Shown here in pieces: positions 49,477-58,044 of a stretch of 64,000 nt of DNA; the first letter of the stretch is position 1, and the number at the start of each line of letters is the position of its first letter. The stretch is taken from positions 1,922,001-1,986,000 of the forward strand of contig CBDFLS010000002.1 in the NCBI GenBank assembly GCA_965249185.1, in the 5' to 3' direction. The stretch is from CBDFLS01 sp965249185 (GTDB lineage: Bacteria; Chloroflexota; Dehalococcoidia; Lucifugimonadales; Australimonadaceae). The notes beneath the pieces are model-generated. The model had not been told where the DNA came from and did not search any database. It worked only from the letters and a program-made list of their open reading frames with translations. The translations under genes and the position numbers were made by a program.

Positions 49477-50632
49477 GCTGGAGCAGAAAACCGTATTCTT
49501 CGGACCATTTGTTGGCGAGATGGGCTGGGAGCTGCTGTACTGGCATGGCTGGGTGAGAAAGGTTTCCCGGACACACTTTCGTGACTACCGCAAGATCGTG
49601 GCCAGCTTCCCGGGACGTGAGCCCTTCTACCCGGAGGCGGACGAATATTGGTCTCACCCACGGAAATTCGTGGATGTTCTCAAATCGTCCCACGGCTATG
49701 TGACTGACTTTTGGAGGAATGGACAGCCGTCCCCCGATCAGGTGGTGGTGGAGCGGAAGTACGGATTTATTCCCCGGGTAAGGCACTCGTCCTTATCGCT
49801 GGACTCTGAGCGCCCGCCCGATGTTGAGAAGGCTGCGGAGGCTCTGCTGAAGACGTACGCGGCACGGCTTCCGGAGGACACCGAGTTCTTTGTTCCCTGG
49901 CGCCGGAATCGCTTTGAGGCGGACGGACTGGAATTCGGAACGTCCTATCCGGAGAATCCGAAGTCTTGGAAAGACTTTGTGCAAGAGGCCATGCCGTTTG
50001 GGGCGCAGGATTTCGAGCTACTCCAGCCGACCAGTCGAGGCTCGGCCCTCCTGGCCGAGCGAGTCGGTCCGGACGCGCGGCTACTTTGCGTGTTTCCCCG
50101 TAACCGGCGGCTCCGAAGGCCGGACAAAAATTGGCCCCGGGAGGACTATGTAAAGCTGTTGCAGCAGCTGCAGCGTCGGTATCCCGAGCTGACCGTGGCG
50201 GTGCTCGGCGCCCCGGGTGAGGCCTACTTCGATGATGGTGTTCCATCTGAATGGGTCGACCTCATCAATGTCCCCAGCGATGCGCGCTTGGACATGCAGG
50301 TAGCTGCGTTGCAGCAGGGTGCCCTGGCGCTCGGCAGCATGTCGGGCGCTATTCTCTTTGCCCTGGCGGCGGGCTGCCCTGCGATCACTTGGGGATGGCG
50401 CGGCGCAGACGTTGCGTACCATGAGCAGAACGTATTGAAAACACGATTCGTCTACTACCCGAGGATGACCGCGCCGGTGAACCACATCTTTACGCTGGCC
50501 TCCGGCATGATTGATGGCGTGCTACCTCCATCTCATGAGGATGGTCGGCCTTGGGACCCAGAGGGCTACGACAGGATGCGATTCCCGGGGTCAGGGGTTC
50601 TTAGAAGAGTCCGTCGCCTGTGGGCCTGGTGA
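49439..50632 (+). CDS. Glycosyltransferase, family 9 (heptosyltransferase)-like
   Basis: A protein of about 385-397 residues. The C-terminal half has the GT9 nucleotide-binding pattern: PDKNWPREDYVKLLQQL, TVAVLGAPGEAYF, DMQVAALQQGALALGSMSG and CPAITWG. The N-terminal half (FFGPFVGEMGWELLYW) is unfamiliar. The heptose genes directly upstream suggest it uses NDP-heptose. AGGAGGG at 49464-49470 favours a non-ATG start near 49472-49478 over the ATG at 49439 used here, which overlaps the previous gene. Confidence 0.7.
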   Translation: MPSRRPRYEEGIKLEQKTVFFGPFVGEMGWELLYWHGWVRKVSRTHFRDYRKIVASFPGREPFYPEADEYWSHPRKFVDVLKSSHGYVTDFWRNGQPSPDQVVVERKYGFIPRVRHSSLSLDSERPPDVEKAAEALLKTYAARLPEDTEFFVPWRRNRFEADGLEFGTSYPENPKSWKDFVQEAMPFGAQDFELLQPTSRGSALLAERVGPDARLLCVFPRNRRLRRPDKNWPREDYVKLLQQLQRRYPELTVAVLGAPGEAYFDDGVPSEWVDLINVPSDARLDMQVAALQQGALALGSMSGAILFALAAGCPAITWGWRGADVAYHEQNVLKTRFVYYPRMTAPVNHIFTLASGMIDGVLPPSHEDGRPWDPEGYDRMRFPGSGVLRRVRRLWAW

Positions 50633-50696
50633 CAAGGGAGCGGAAGGATGCCACCATACGGCGGTTACTAGGTCAGTTAAGACGAAAGCTTGAAAC

Positions 50697-50909
50697 CCTC
50701 TAGGTCGCTTTCGTTATGGGAGAGGCGACTTCACAGTGGTCCGTCGGAATGGGATTGAGATCACGTCCACTAGGTGGAACCCAACTGCGCAAAACCTCGT
50801 GTTTGGCTGGCATGCGACGTGGCGGAAGCAAGATGAGGTATTTCGGTGGGTCATTGATAATGGTTTTCACTTATGCCTAGCATGTCACCTGAAGGTTTAC
50901 TCGAAATGA
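50697..50909 (+). pseudogene. Possible gene fragment upstream of the IS3 element
   Basis: An open frame reading GRFRYGRGDFTVVRRNG, then EITSTRWNP and NLVFGWHATWRKQDEVF before a stop at 50907-50909. The alternating polar/hydrophobic pattern and Trp content look protein-like, and a GTG at 50736 is available. No family is recognised. The rest of 50633-50936 holds nothing else visible. Confidence 0.35.
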
Positions 50910-50978
50910 GCCCCACTGAGATAGGATGGGAAAAACGGACACCAAAGTCGGATAAGATAGAGCGACGGAGGTGTCAGT

Positions 50979-51296
50979 ATGAAAGGTGTCCCTCAAGGAA
51001 GATACACGAGGGAATTCCGCCAGGAAGCAGTGAAGCTGGTAACGGAAGAGAGGCTATCATTGCCGGAGGCAGCCCGCCGGTTGTCCCTGGCGCCATCGAC
51101 GTTAGGGTACTGGGTGAAGGCACAAAGGGCCGGCAAACTGGGAGATGTCGGCAAGACGTACAGGCCCTTGACTGAAGTAGAGATGGATTTGGCCCGGACT
51201 AAGAAGGAACTGGCGGAAGTGAAGATGGAGCGGGACATACTAAAAAAAGCGGCCGCGTACTTTGCCAAGGAGTCGCTGCCCGGTACGCGGCGATGA
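50979..51296 (+). CDS. IS3-family transposase OrfA
   Basis: A 105-residue DNA-binding protein. GRYTREFRQEAVKLVTEE begins the helix-turn-helix, LSLPEAARRLSLAPSTLGYW the recognition helix, and the Lys/Glu-rich tail (KKELAEVKMERDILKKAAAYF, in part) a leucine-zipper-like coil. An A7 run at 51242-51248 near the end, with orfB open in the -1 frame from there, is a likely programmed-frameshift site for making OrfAB. Confidence 0.9.
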   Translation: MKGVPQGRYTREFRQEAVKLVTEERLSLPEAARRLSLAPSTLGYWVKAQRAGKLGDVGKTYRPLTEVEMDLARTKKELAEVKMERDILKKAAAYFAKESLPGTRR

Positions 51297-52153
51297 ATGA
51301 GTTGCGGCTCAAGTATCCAGTCCGGATGATGCGACGGATTATGAATGTATCGGCCAGCGGCTACTATGCGTGGGTGGACCGGCCGCTGTCCAAGCGGGCA
51401 CAGGAGGAAGTGCGGCTGGAGCTGGAGATAATGGCGGCCCACCAGCGGAATAGACAGACCTATGGCCCGGAACGGTTACAGCGCGATCTGGCGGAGCATG
51501 GCGTTCGGGTGGGTGTTTGCCGGATCAAGCGGATCCGGCAAAAGCTCGGCATACGCTGTAAACAGAAGAGGAGATTCAAGACTACCACTAACTCCGCGCA
51601 CAGACTGCCAGTTGCGGATAACTTGTTGGGCCAGCAGTTCAAGGTCAGTCAGCCCAACGCCGTGTGGGTGAGTGACATCACCTATATACCGACTGATGAA
51701 GGCTGGCTATACCTGGCGGGCCACAAGGACCTGTTCACCGGAGAGCTCGTGGGCTATGCCATGGGAGAGCGGATGACCAGGAATCTGGTTAGTCAGTCTC
51801 TATTCCGGGCGCTGAGAGCCAAACGCCCCGCGAGGGGACTGATACATCACTCTGACCGGGGCTCTCAGTATTGCTCCCAGGAGTACAGAAATCTTATGGA
51901 GCGCTCTGGCCTGAGATCATCCATGAGCGGGAAAGGGAACTGTTTTGATAATGCGCCGATGGAGAGCTTCTGGGGAACACTCAAGCAGGAGCTAGTCCAT
52001 CACCGTCATTATCGAAGTAGACAGGAAGCAATTCGAGATATGACAGAATATATCGAGATCTTCTATAACAGGCAGCGCCGCCAGGCCAGGCTGGGATTCC
52101 TGTCACCTGCGGCCTTTCAACAAAGATTCTATGCAGGATTACTCGCAGCTTGA
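51293..52153 (+). CDS. IS3-family transposase OrfB (DDE integrase)
   Basis: A 286-residue integrase-fold catalytic protein. The DDE residues are in VSDITYIPTD, HHSDRGSQYCS and the MESFWGTLKQEL block, spaced as in active IS3 elements, and HHRHY and TEYIEIFYNRQR complete the family pattern. It overlaps orfA by ATGA. The frame is complete, so activity is possible. Confidence 0.93.
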   Translation: MNELRLKYPVRMMRRIMNVSASGYYAWVDRPLSKRAQEEVRLELEIMAAHQRNRQTYGPERLQRDLAEHGVRVGVCRIKRIRQKLGIRCKQKRRFKTTTNSAHRLPVADNLLGQQFKVSQPNAVWVSDITYIPTDEGWLYLAGHKDLFTGELVGYAMGERMTRNLVSQSLFRALRAKRPARGLIHHSDRGSQYCSQEYRNLMERSGLRSSMSGKGNCFDNAPMESFWGTLKQELVHHRHYRSRQEAIRDMTEYIEIFYNRQRRQARLGFLSPAAFQQRFYAGLLAA

Positions 52154-53061
52154 AAGGTTTGGTGTCCACTATTGCCATCCGACCCCACACTGAGAAATTT
52201 CGGGCCATCGCCAGTCGCTTGCGTGTCGTTAAGAGCATGCAACAGGCACAGGGCGGTATTCACCAACCCTCGGCAATTGAGGCATGGCTTGACCTGGACT
52301 CGGCCCTGTTTTGGGACGAGCGCTGGCTGCGGCGTTTTCGCCATCCCCACATGCACCTGCACAATGGCACTATGAACTGGCCTAACCGGAGGCCTCGACA
52401 CGAACGGTACCAGGATTGGTATACCCTTGGGACGTTTAGAGAAGCAGGTCCGTTATCAGACTTTCAACGCCTGAAACGGAGGGTAGCGGACTTCTATGAC
52501 ACGGCGCGGGGACTCGGTTTCTTGGCATGGATGTACAGAGATCTGGCGAGGCAGGTGCCAGCAGATATCATCCAACGAGTGTCCGACTGTCCAGTAGGTC
52601 GCCCATTCCATTTGCTAACGCCCAAAGGCCGTTGGCTAACAGAGCCGGTTCTCCGACACGCCTATTATGTGGGTCAGCTAGCACAGTCATTGCCGCCGTC
52701 TTACTGGGATGGCGCTGCAGTTCTGGAGATAGGGGCGGGATATGGGAGTCTTGCACGTCTGCTCAAGCGTTTCTTCCCGCATATCCGATACGTGATGACG
52801 GATCTGCCCGAGCGACTCGTCTTGCAGGCATACTACCTGGTTCACAGTTTCCCTGGCGCGACATTCGACATCATTGATGGCACCTCGAATACTGGTCAAC
52901 CCACTGCAGACTTTACCTTCGTTCCCACCTGGCGTCTGGCCGACATCCCCGATCGAAGCATCGACATAGTTGTCAATACCCAGAGCATGCAAGAGATGAA
53001 ATTGGAACAAGTTGATTACTATTTGGCCCATGTTGAGCGCATGGCGAGGGGGTATTTTTAG
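52150..53061 (+). pseudogene. Sugar O-methyltransferase-like gene, main fragment
   Basis: About 303 codons of a class I methyltransferase. VLEIGAGYGSLARLLKRFF is SAM motif I, and YVMTDLPERLVLQAYYL and VNTQSMQEMKLEQVDYYL follow as in putative sugar O-methyltransferases. The 5' end lies within the IS3 terminus, so the natural start is lost or altered. The 3' end runs into IS1595 copy 4 at MARGYF. Removing that element with one copy of its 7-base duplication restores YFYCVNRREK and 53 further codons to TAA 54064. Confidence 0.85.
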
Positions 53062-53905
53062 GGTATAGTCCCAAAACAGCCACCTGTGAGAGAATGGTGG
53101 CATGGGACGGAAGATTGGGTGCCCTCGATGTCAACACGCCAAGAGCTGGGGCATTCGGCGAGGTAAGAGTCGTTGTGCAGCCTGCCACTACGAGTGGGTG
53201 CCCAGGGCGCTGCCGCTTCGGTTGTCGCCAGGGGAGTGGCGGCGACTGTTGCGCTGGTTCGTCTTGGGGCAGAGTGCCGAGGTGATTGCCCAGGAGGCCC
53301 GCCTGGAGCGAAAGCGAGTCCTGCGCGCCCTGATCGTGGTGCGCCAGGCCATGGTCCGGGACGTTCCCCATGTCTTCTCCGGCGTGGTGGAGGTCGACGA
53401 GACCTACCTGGGAGGTTCCTGGCGCAACAGGCGCCTGGCAAAGCGTGTTCAGGGCACGAAGCGGGGCCGTGGAACCACTAAGCAAGCTGTCTTTGGGATC
53501 CTGTGTCGAGGTGGCCTGGTGTGGGCGCAAGTGGTACCTAACGTGGAAGCCAAGACGCTGCTGCCGCTCCTGCACCAACGCGTGCAACGTGGCTCCATCG
53601 TCTGCTCGGACACCTTTACCAGCTACACGGGCGTCGCAGCGGGGGGCTACGTCCACCGGCTTGTGGACCACAGCCAGGCGTTCAGCGATCGGCAAGGGAG
53701 CCACGTCAACGGCTTGGAGGGCTTCTGGGGTTATCTCAAGCGGCGTCTGGCAGCCAAAGGGGGAGTCCGCCGAGAACGGCTGCCCCTCTATCTTGCTGAG
53801 TATGTCTGGCGCTACAATCATCGGCGTCTGTTGGGACCAGAACAGGTTAAGACATTGTTCAAGCTGCTTCAAAGCTAATCCGGTGGCTAAAACGGGACTT
53901 TACCC
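53061..53905 (+). mobile_element. IS1595-family insertion sequence, copy 4
   Basis: An 845-base element in plus orientation flanked by the duplication ATTTTTA (53054-53060 and 53906-53912). It sits inside the sugar methyltransferase gene. Confidence 0.95.
53102..53878 (+). CDS. IS1595-family (ISXO2-like) transposase, copy 4
   Basis: A 258-residue intact transposase. It differs from copy 1 by one residue in the N-terminal zinc-ribbon region (KSWGIRRGK instead of KSWSIRRGK). Confidence 0.92.
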   Translation: MGRKIGCPRCQHAKSWGIRRGKSRCAACHYEWVPRALPLRLSPGEWRRLLRWFVLGQSAEVIAQEARLERKRVLRALIVVRQAMVRDVPHVFSGVVEVDETYLGGSWRNRRLAKRVQGTKRGRGTTKQAVFGILCRGGLVWAQVVPNVEAKTLLPLLHQRVQRGSIVCSDTFTSYTGVAAGGYVHRLVDHSQAFSDRQGSHVNGLEGFWGYLKRRLAAKGGVRRERLPLYLAEYVWRYNHRRLLGPEQVKTLFKLLQS

Positions 53906-54066
53906 ATTTTTATTGCGTGAACCGGAGAGAGAAGCTGATTGCGGACGAGATGATCCGTCATCCTGGTTACTTGCTTGGCGTAGGTTGGCGGAGAGTGAAT
54001 GAGCGGCCCCAGTGGCGCGCGCCAGACATTCTCGAAGGTCTCTATCCGCGCACGGATCGGGGCTAA
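53906..54066 (+). pseudogene. Sugar O-methyltransferase-like gene, C-terminal fragment
   Basis: After the element the frame continues as CVNRREKLIADEMIRHPGY and ends EGLYPRTDRG with TAA at 54064-54066. The phase agrees exactly with the upstream fragment once one duplication copy is removed, so the gene was intact before insertion of IS1595 copy 4. Confidence 0.82.
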
Positions 54067-54183
54067 TTGCTATGGAACTCGCTCGCGCATCAGCCGAAGG
54101 TGGAGGCCCGGGTTTGCTGGTAGGGCGGGGTTGAGGCAGGCGCGCCCCTCGATTCTCAAAGGCTTCTAGGAGAAGCATATATC

Positions 54184-55461
54184 ATGAGAATTCGGATACC
54201 GAAATTGCGCTCAATTGGAAGGCTTCTGAGAGCGCTATTCAGACCTACTACTTATCGACAGCTTCGACGCACACTCTGGAAAATCGCTGACCTTGACGGG
54301 GGGGGGGATCTAAGTGCAATCCCTGCTGGGGACCGGTGGCTGCTCCAATCGACACACGTTGTGCATGTAGCAAATTTTCACACCGTCACCACAAATATCG
54401 GTGACCACTATATGTTGGATGCGGCGGACCATCTGCTAAAAAGGGAGTTCCCTAGCGTCATTAGGCACCACATGCCTGACTTGCGATGTACCGGACGCTT
54501 CGAATCTCCAGTGATCGACTCTGAATCGATCGTTTGGGCCAATCAGAGCCACATGATGCTGGTTGGTCCAGGACCGCTGTTCAATGGGTCGGAAGACGAG
54601 TGGAAACTGCTATTCCCGAGCAAGCGTCCGAGAGAACTGTTGGATGATCTCCGAGTTCCCTTGGTGCTACTAGGTTTAGGGGCACCGGGCTCCGTGCGCG
54701 ACGGGGTCATCGTCCCGCGCCCGATAAGCGAGCGTGTCGCAGATGAGATTCGTCTGATATGTGCCAGAGCCTTCATCATAAGCGTTCGTGATCCCCTAAC
54801 GCGCGACTTCCTCCAGGGGCTTGGAATAGAAAATGTCGAGGTCACTGGGTGCCCGACCTTGTTCCGATTTGGGAATCCACCGTTTCGGAACGACGCTAGC
54901 CAGCGGGATGTCTTGATAAGCTACCGTGCCACGAACCCCGGCGGGGTAGACGAGGCAAACGCCGCCTTGCTCGGTACGGTGGTCAAGCTCATCGGGGCGC
55001 TTGGCCACCCGCTACGGCTCGTTGTTCACGACCCACGAGAATTGCAGAGCGCTCGTTCGTTGGCCGCCATGCTAAACATAGAGGCTATCATCCCTAAGAG
55101 CCTCCACGACCTTTACAGGATGTCATCTGCAGCAGCCCTCGTCATTGCGGAGCGATATCACGGCAACTTGTGCGCGGCCGCTCAAGGGGTGCCGTTCATC
55201 TCTATAGCGACCGATGGCCGAACTCTCAGTACGATGCAGATGCTTGATGCTGAGCCGGTAACTCTGAATCTTACCGGACTATCTGGGGAGGATGCTGAAG
55301 AAAGACTATTGAGGTTATCCAAGGATGCATTGACAGGAGAGGGCTTCGATTACGCGCGCGTACATAAAAGGATCAATCAGCTAGGCGCAAGGATGGATGC
55401 AGTCATGCATCAAATTACCGGCGAGCTGCGCGAGAGAGGGCGCATGCTCATCCCTTCCTAG
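54184..55461 (+). CDS. Polysaccharide pyruvyl transferase family protein
   Basis: A 425-residue protein of the CsaB/WcaK fold. NIGDHYMLDAADHLL near residue 77, LVLLGLGAPGS, FIISVRDPLTRDFLQGLG, VTGCPTLF and AALVIAERYHGNLCAAAQGVPF fit the pattern, the last containing the ExYHG region of the active site. These enzymes add pyruvate ketals from PEP to sugars in surface polymers. The first 30 residues are Arg-rich without a signal peptide. The gene is less GC-rich than the window's start. Confidence 0.87.
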   Translation: MRIRIPKLRSIGRLLRALFRPTTYRQLRRTLWKIADLDGGGDLSAIPAGDRWLLQSTHVVHVANFHTVTTNIGDHYMLDAADHLLKREFPSVIRHHMPDLRCTGRFESPVIDSESIVWANQSHMMLVGPGPLFNGSEDEWKLLFPSKRPRELLDDLRVPLVLLGLGAPGSVRDGVIVPRPISERVADEIRLICARAFIISVRDPLTRDFLQGLGIENVEVTGCPTLFRFGNPPFRNDASQRDVLISYRATNPGGVDEANAALLGTVVKLIGALGHPLRLVVHDPRELQSARSLAAMLNIEAIIPKSLHDLYRMSSAAALVIAERYHGNLCAAAQGVPFISIATDGRTLSTMQMLDAEPVTLNLTGLSGEDAEERLLRLSKDALTGEGFDYARVHKRINQLGARMDAVMHQITGELRERGRMLIPS

Positions 55462-55589
55462 GGGCCGATCCGTGGTCCGCCGTCCCACTGAGCAGGACGG
55501 CAAGCGATGAATCAGGAGGCCGAATCAATGGCCTCGATTAGCTGAAAAATGATGGTTCGAGCGCCGAGACTGACGCACAAATTTCAAGC

Positions 55590-57131
55590 ATGGCTACTAG
55601 TAGCTGGAAGCCTCAGCCGATGCTCAAGAGTCTGGCCTATTTAGCCGGCTCTGGGGTTCTTATCTCTCTGATTCGCTTGCCAGTTGGCATCATCTCCCGC
55701 GGAATTCTGGGCCCAAGCATCTTCGGAATAGTTGCCACCATGGAACTGGCCTTCAGCTACTCCGGCTATGCCAATCTGGGGATCACACGGTCGATGCAAC
55801 GTGAGCTTCCATATTCGTTGGGAGCCGGGGACGAACTTCGCGCCAGGGCAATCTCCGAAACGGCACTGGCGTTTTCGTTGATATCAGGAGCGCTTTCGGC
55901 TGGTCTCGTTGTCGCATTGGCCTTCCTGCTGCTGCCGGACGCAGGCGGCACATTCATGCCGGCCGTTATCGCTGTGTATGCATCGGTTATTGTGGCCTGG
56001 CAGTTCGCGCAATATCAGATCGCGAGGGCGCGTTCCTTTGAGATGTTCCAGCTCATCAGCCGGGTGACGGTAGTTGTGGCGCTCGTCTACGCGGTGGTGG
56101 CCATCGTTGCGATATACTTATGGGGGATCTACGGCTTCCTCACTGCGCTCACAGTAAATGTTCTTCTCCAGTTACTTCTGCTAGCGTTGTTCCAACCCCG
56201 AACTGTTGCAATCCGACTCCGCGGCACCGAGCTCCGGCGCCTCATAATCATGGGCCTCCCCATGGCTGCAGGTGGGGTGCTCTACACCTTGAACATTACT
56301 GCCGACCAATTGGTAGTAGTCTCGGTTCTCGGCGCGGAATCTTTGGGTGTCTATTCTGTAGCAGTGCTGGGCAGGATATATCTGTGGCAGGTGGCCCATA
56401 GCTTTGCCTCTGTGTGGCAACCGCGTCTCCAGGTGCTGTACGGGCAGACCCATGATCCCGCATGGTTAGCCGAGAAGATTGTCGAGCCGTGTCAGGTCTT
56501 GGCCTTTTCGACACCCATCGTTTTCGGTTTGGCATTCTTGACAGGTCAGTTGATCGTGGGCCTGGCTCTGCCGGACTTCGTCGAAGGTGTGGCAGCGTTC
56601 CAGGTGTTGCTCCTGGCTGTGTATCTGCGGGTGATGCGTACGCTTCCTGGTGTGTACATAGACACAATCAAACGGCAGAACGTAAGCCTGCTCATAGGAG
56701 CAATTGCAACCGCAGTTTCACTTTTGGCGGTGGTGCTTTTTCTAGAGGCGGGGCTCGGTTTACAGGGGGCGGCCGGCGGGGCCACGGTAGGCGCTCTCGT
56801 TCATTACGGGATCACCGCAGGATATCTATCGTCCAAGTCGCGCAGACCTCTTTTCATGCTGTTGCGTCTGTTCTTGCTACTGCTTCCAATGGTTTACGCG
56901 TACGGTATCCTGTTGGCTCTGGACTGGTGGATTCCCTGGAGCGTTGATGACCAGCTCGCATCTGGAATCCTCCGTGCCCTCTATCGTGGCGCACTTTATT
57001 TGATAGCCATGTCCCCGTTGGCCCTCTTGCTCTTTCGGTCAATCAGCAGGTCCTCCTTCTTGCGGTCTACGCTGCGTTGGAGACAGGCGCCTGGGGCTGC
57101 CGAGGGTGGGTTGGATAGATCGGACGAATAG
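55590..57131 (+). CDS. Oligosaccharide flippase of the Wzx/MATE-like family
   Basis: A 513-residue membrane protein with 12-14 hydrophobic helices, starting SLAYLAGSGVLISLIRLPVG and including GLPMAAGGVLYTLNITADQL in the second half. The pattern is that of polysaccharide biosynthesis flippases, which move lipid-linked repeat units across the membrane. Neighbouring transferase and polymerase genes support a Wzx/Wzy-type pathway. Confidence 0.9.
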   Translation: MATSSWKPQPMLKSLAYLAGSGVLISLIRLPVGIISRGILGPSIFGIVATMELAFSYSGYANLGITRSMQRELPYSLGAGDELRARAISETALAFSLISGALSAGLVVALAFLLLPDAGGTFMPAVIAVYASVIVAWQFAQYQIARARSFEMFQLISRVTVVVALVYAVVAIVAIYLWGIYGFLTALTVNVLLQLLLLALFQPRTVAIRLRGTELRRLIIMGLPMAAGGVLYTLNITADQLVVVSVLGAESLGVYSVAVLGRIYLWQVAHSFASVWQPRLQVLYGQTHDPAWLAEKIVEPCQVLAFSTPIVFGLAFLTGQLIVGLALPDFVEGVAAFQVLLLAVYLRVMRTLPGVYIDTIKRQNVSLLIGAIATAVSLLAVVLFLEAGLGLQGAAGGATVGALVHYGITAGYLSSKSRRPLFMLLRLFLLLLPMVYAYGILLALDWWIPWSVDDQLASGILRALYRGALYLIAMSPLALLLFRSISRSSFLRSTLRWRQAPGAAEGGLDRSDE

Positions 57132-57208
57132 TAAAGTTGAGCAGCTTGAATGGTAGAAGGAATTCGCGCCCCTTTACCACGGGCCTTAAGTAGGAGCCGA
57201 TATAACTT

Positions 57209-57955
57209 ATGGGAATTGTAAAGAATATCCTATCGATGAAAGCCATTCCTCCCGTGTCCACGCCTTACAGTGACTACGCCGCGTTGGACTTGAGCGAGAA
57301 TTTTCATTTTCACTGGCGCAATGTCAGGTTTGTGATGGACGATGAGGAATTTGATCAATTTTGCACTCTTGTGGGGACTGCCAAGCACAGATGGGAGAAA
57401 ATGGGCAAGCCCACAACGCATGAGAATGCCCACAAGGGTGAGCAATACACGATGGCCACAGCGAAGATCAAGGATCACCCGGGCTCCAACAACCCATTCA
57501 TAGCTGACGAGGGGATTAGGTTGGAGCTATCGCAGTGGGCTGATTGCATCCACGTCCATTGGAAGTGGATGCGATTTGAGCTTGACTACCAAGAGTTCTT
57601 GGACTTCGCCGATTCCATGACGGAGGCAGGGGAAAAACTACGGTCGCATCCCTCTTTCACAACCTCTCCTAGGAGGTTTGGCACGCATCACGTGGCTTGT
57701 CCGCGAGGTAGAGTGGACCAGGTCGGCGATTCTGAGTTCTGGACAGAGGCGGAGCAGGATAGCTGGCTAGACGACAGACATCGCACTATCTTCCTGGATG
57801 CCGAGGACGCCTCCCAGGTGAATTTGCCGTATGCCACCCTAGAAGAGAATCTTGGAACGGTTCGAGGGCGGCATATATTCATACAAGACAATAGCGTACT
57901 CCGGACAGTGGGTCGCTTTCTGAAGCGCATGGCAGATCGAGCGCTACAGAGATAG
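57209..57955 (+). CDS. Unknown protein with two tandem copies of a His/Trp-rich module
   Basis: A 248-residue soluble protein I do not recognise. Two modules align: residues about 24-66 (LDLSENFHFHWRNVRFVMDD, in part, then EEFDQFCTLV) and about 102-144 (LELSQWADCIHVHWKWMRF, in part, then YQEFLDFADSM). Each has HxHW, an RF strand and an acidic-aromatic helix. The C-terminal third differs. It may be a glycan-locus protein that binds or modifies the polymer. It starts 77 bases after the flippase, with GGAG-like sequence distant. Confidence 0.75.
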   Translation: MGIVKNILSMKAIPPVSTPYSDYAALDLSENFHFHWRNVRFVMDDEEFDQFCTLVGTAKHRWEKMGKPTTHENAHKGEQYTMATAKIKDHPGSNNPFIADEGIRLELSQWADCIHVHWKWMRFELDYQEFLDFADSMTEAGEKLRSHPSFTTSPRRFGTHHVACPRGRVDQVGDSEFWTEAEQDSWLDDRHRTIFLDAEDASQVNLPYATLEENLGTVRGRHIFIQDNSVLRTVGRFLKRMADRALQR

Positions 57956-58044
57956 CCACTGTGACAAGATTGTCTACCAGCGTGGTGAAGGAGAAGTAGG
58001 CCAGTGGCGGCAAGGGGCGCGGGTTATCGGGTGATGAATCGAGG

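Larger units (their letters stand above)
50937..52167 (+). mobile_element. IS3-family insertion sequence, apparently intact
   Basis: Inverted-repeat cores GGACACCAAA (50937-50946) and TTTGGTGTCC (52158-52167) bracket two overlapping transposase frames. The true ends may lie a few bases outside. No target duplication was recognised. Its right end runs straight into the methyltransferase gene, replacing that gene's start. Confidence 0.85.
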
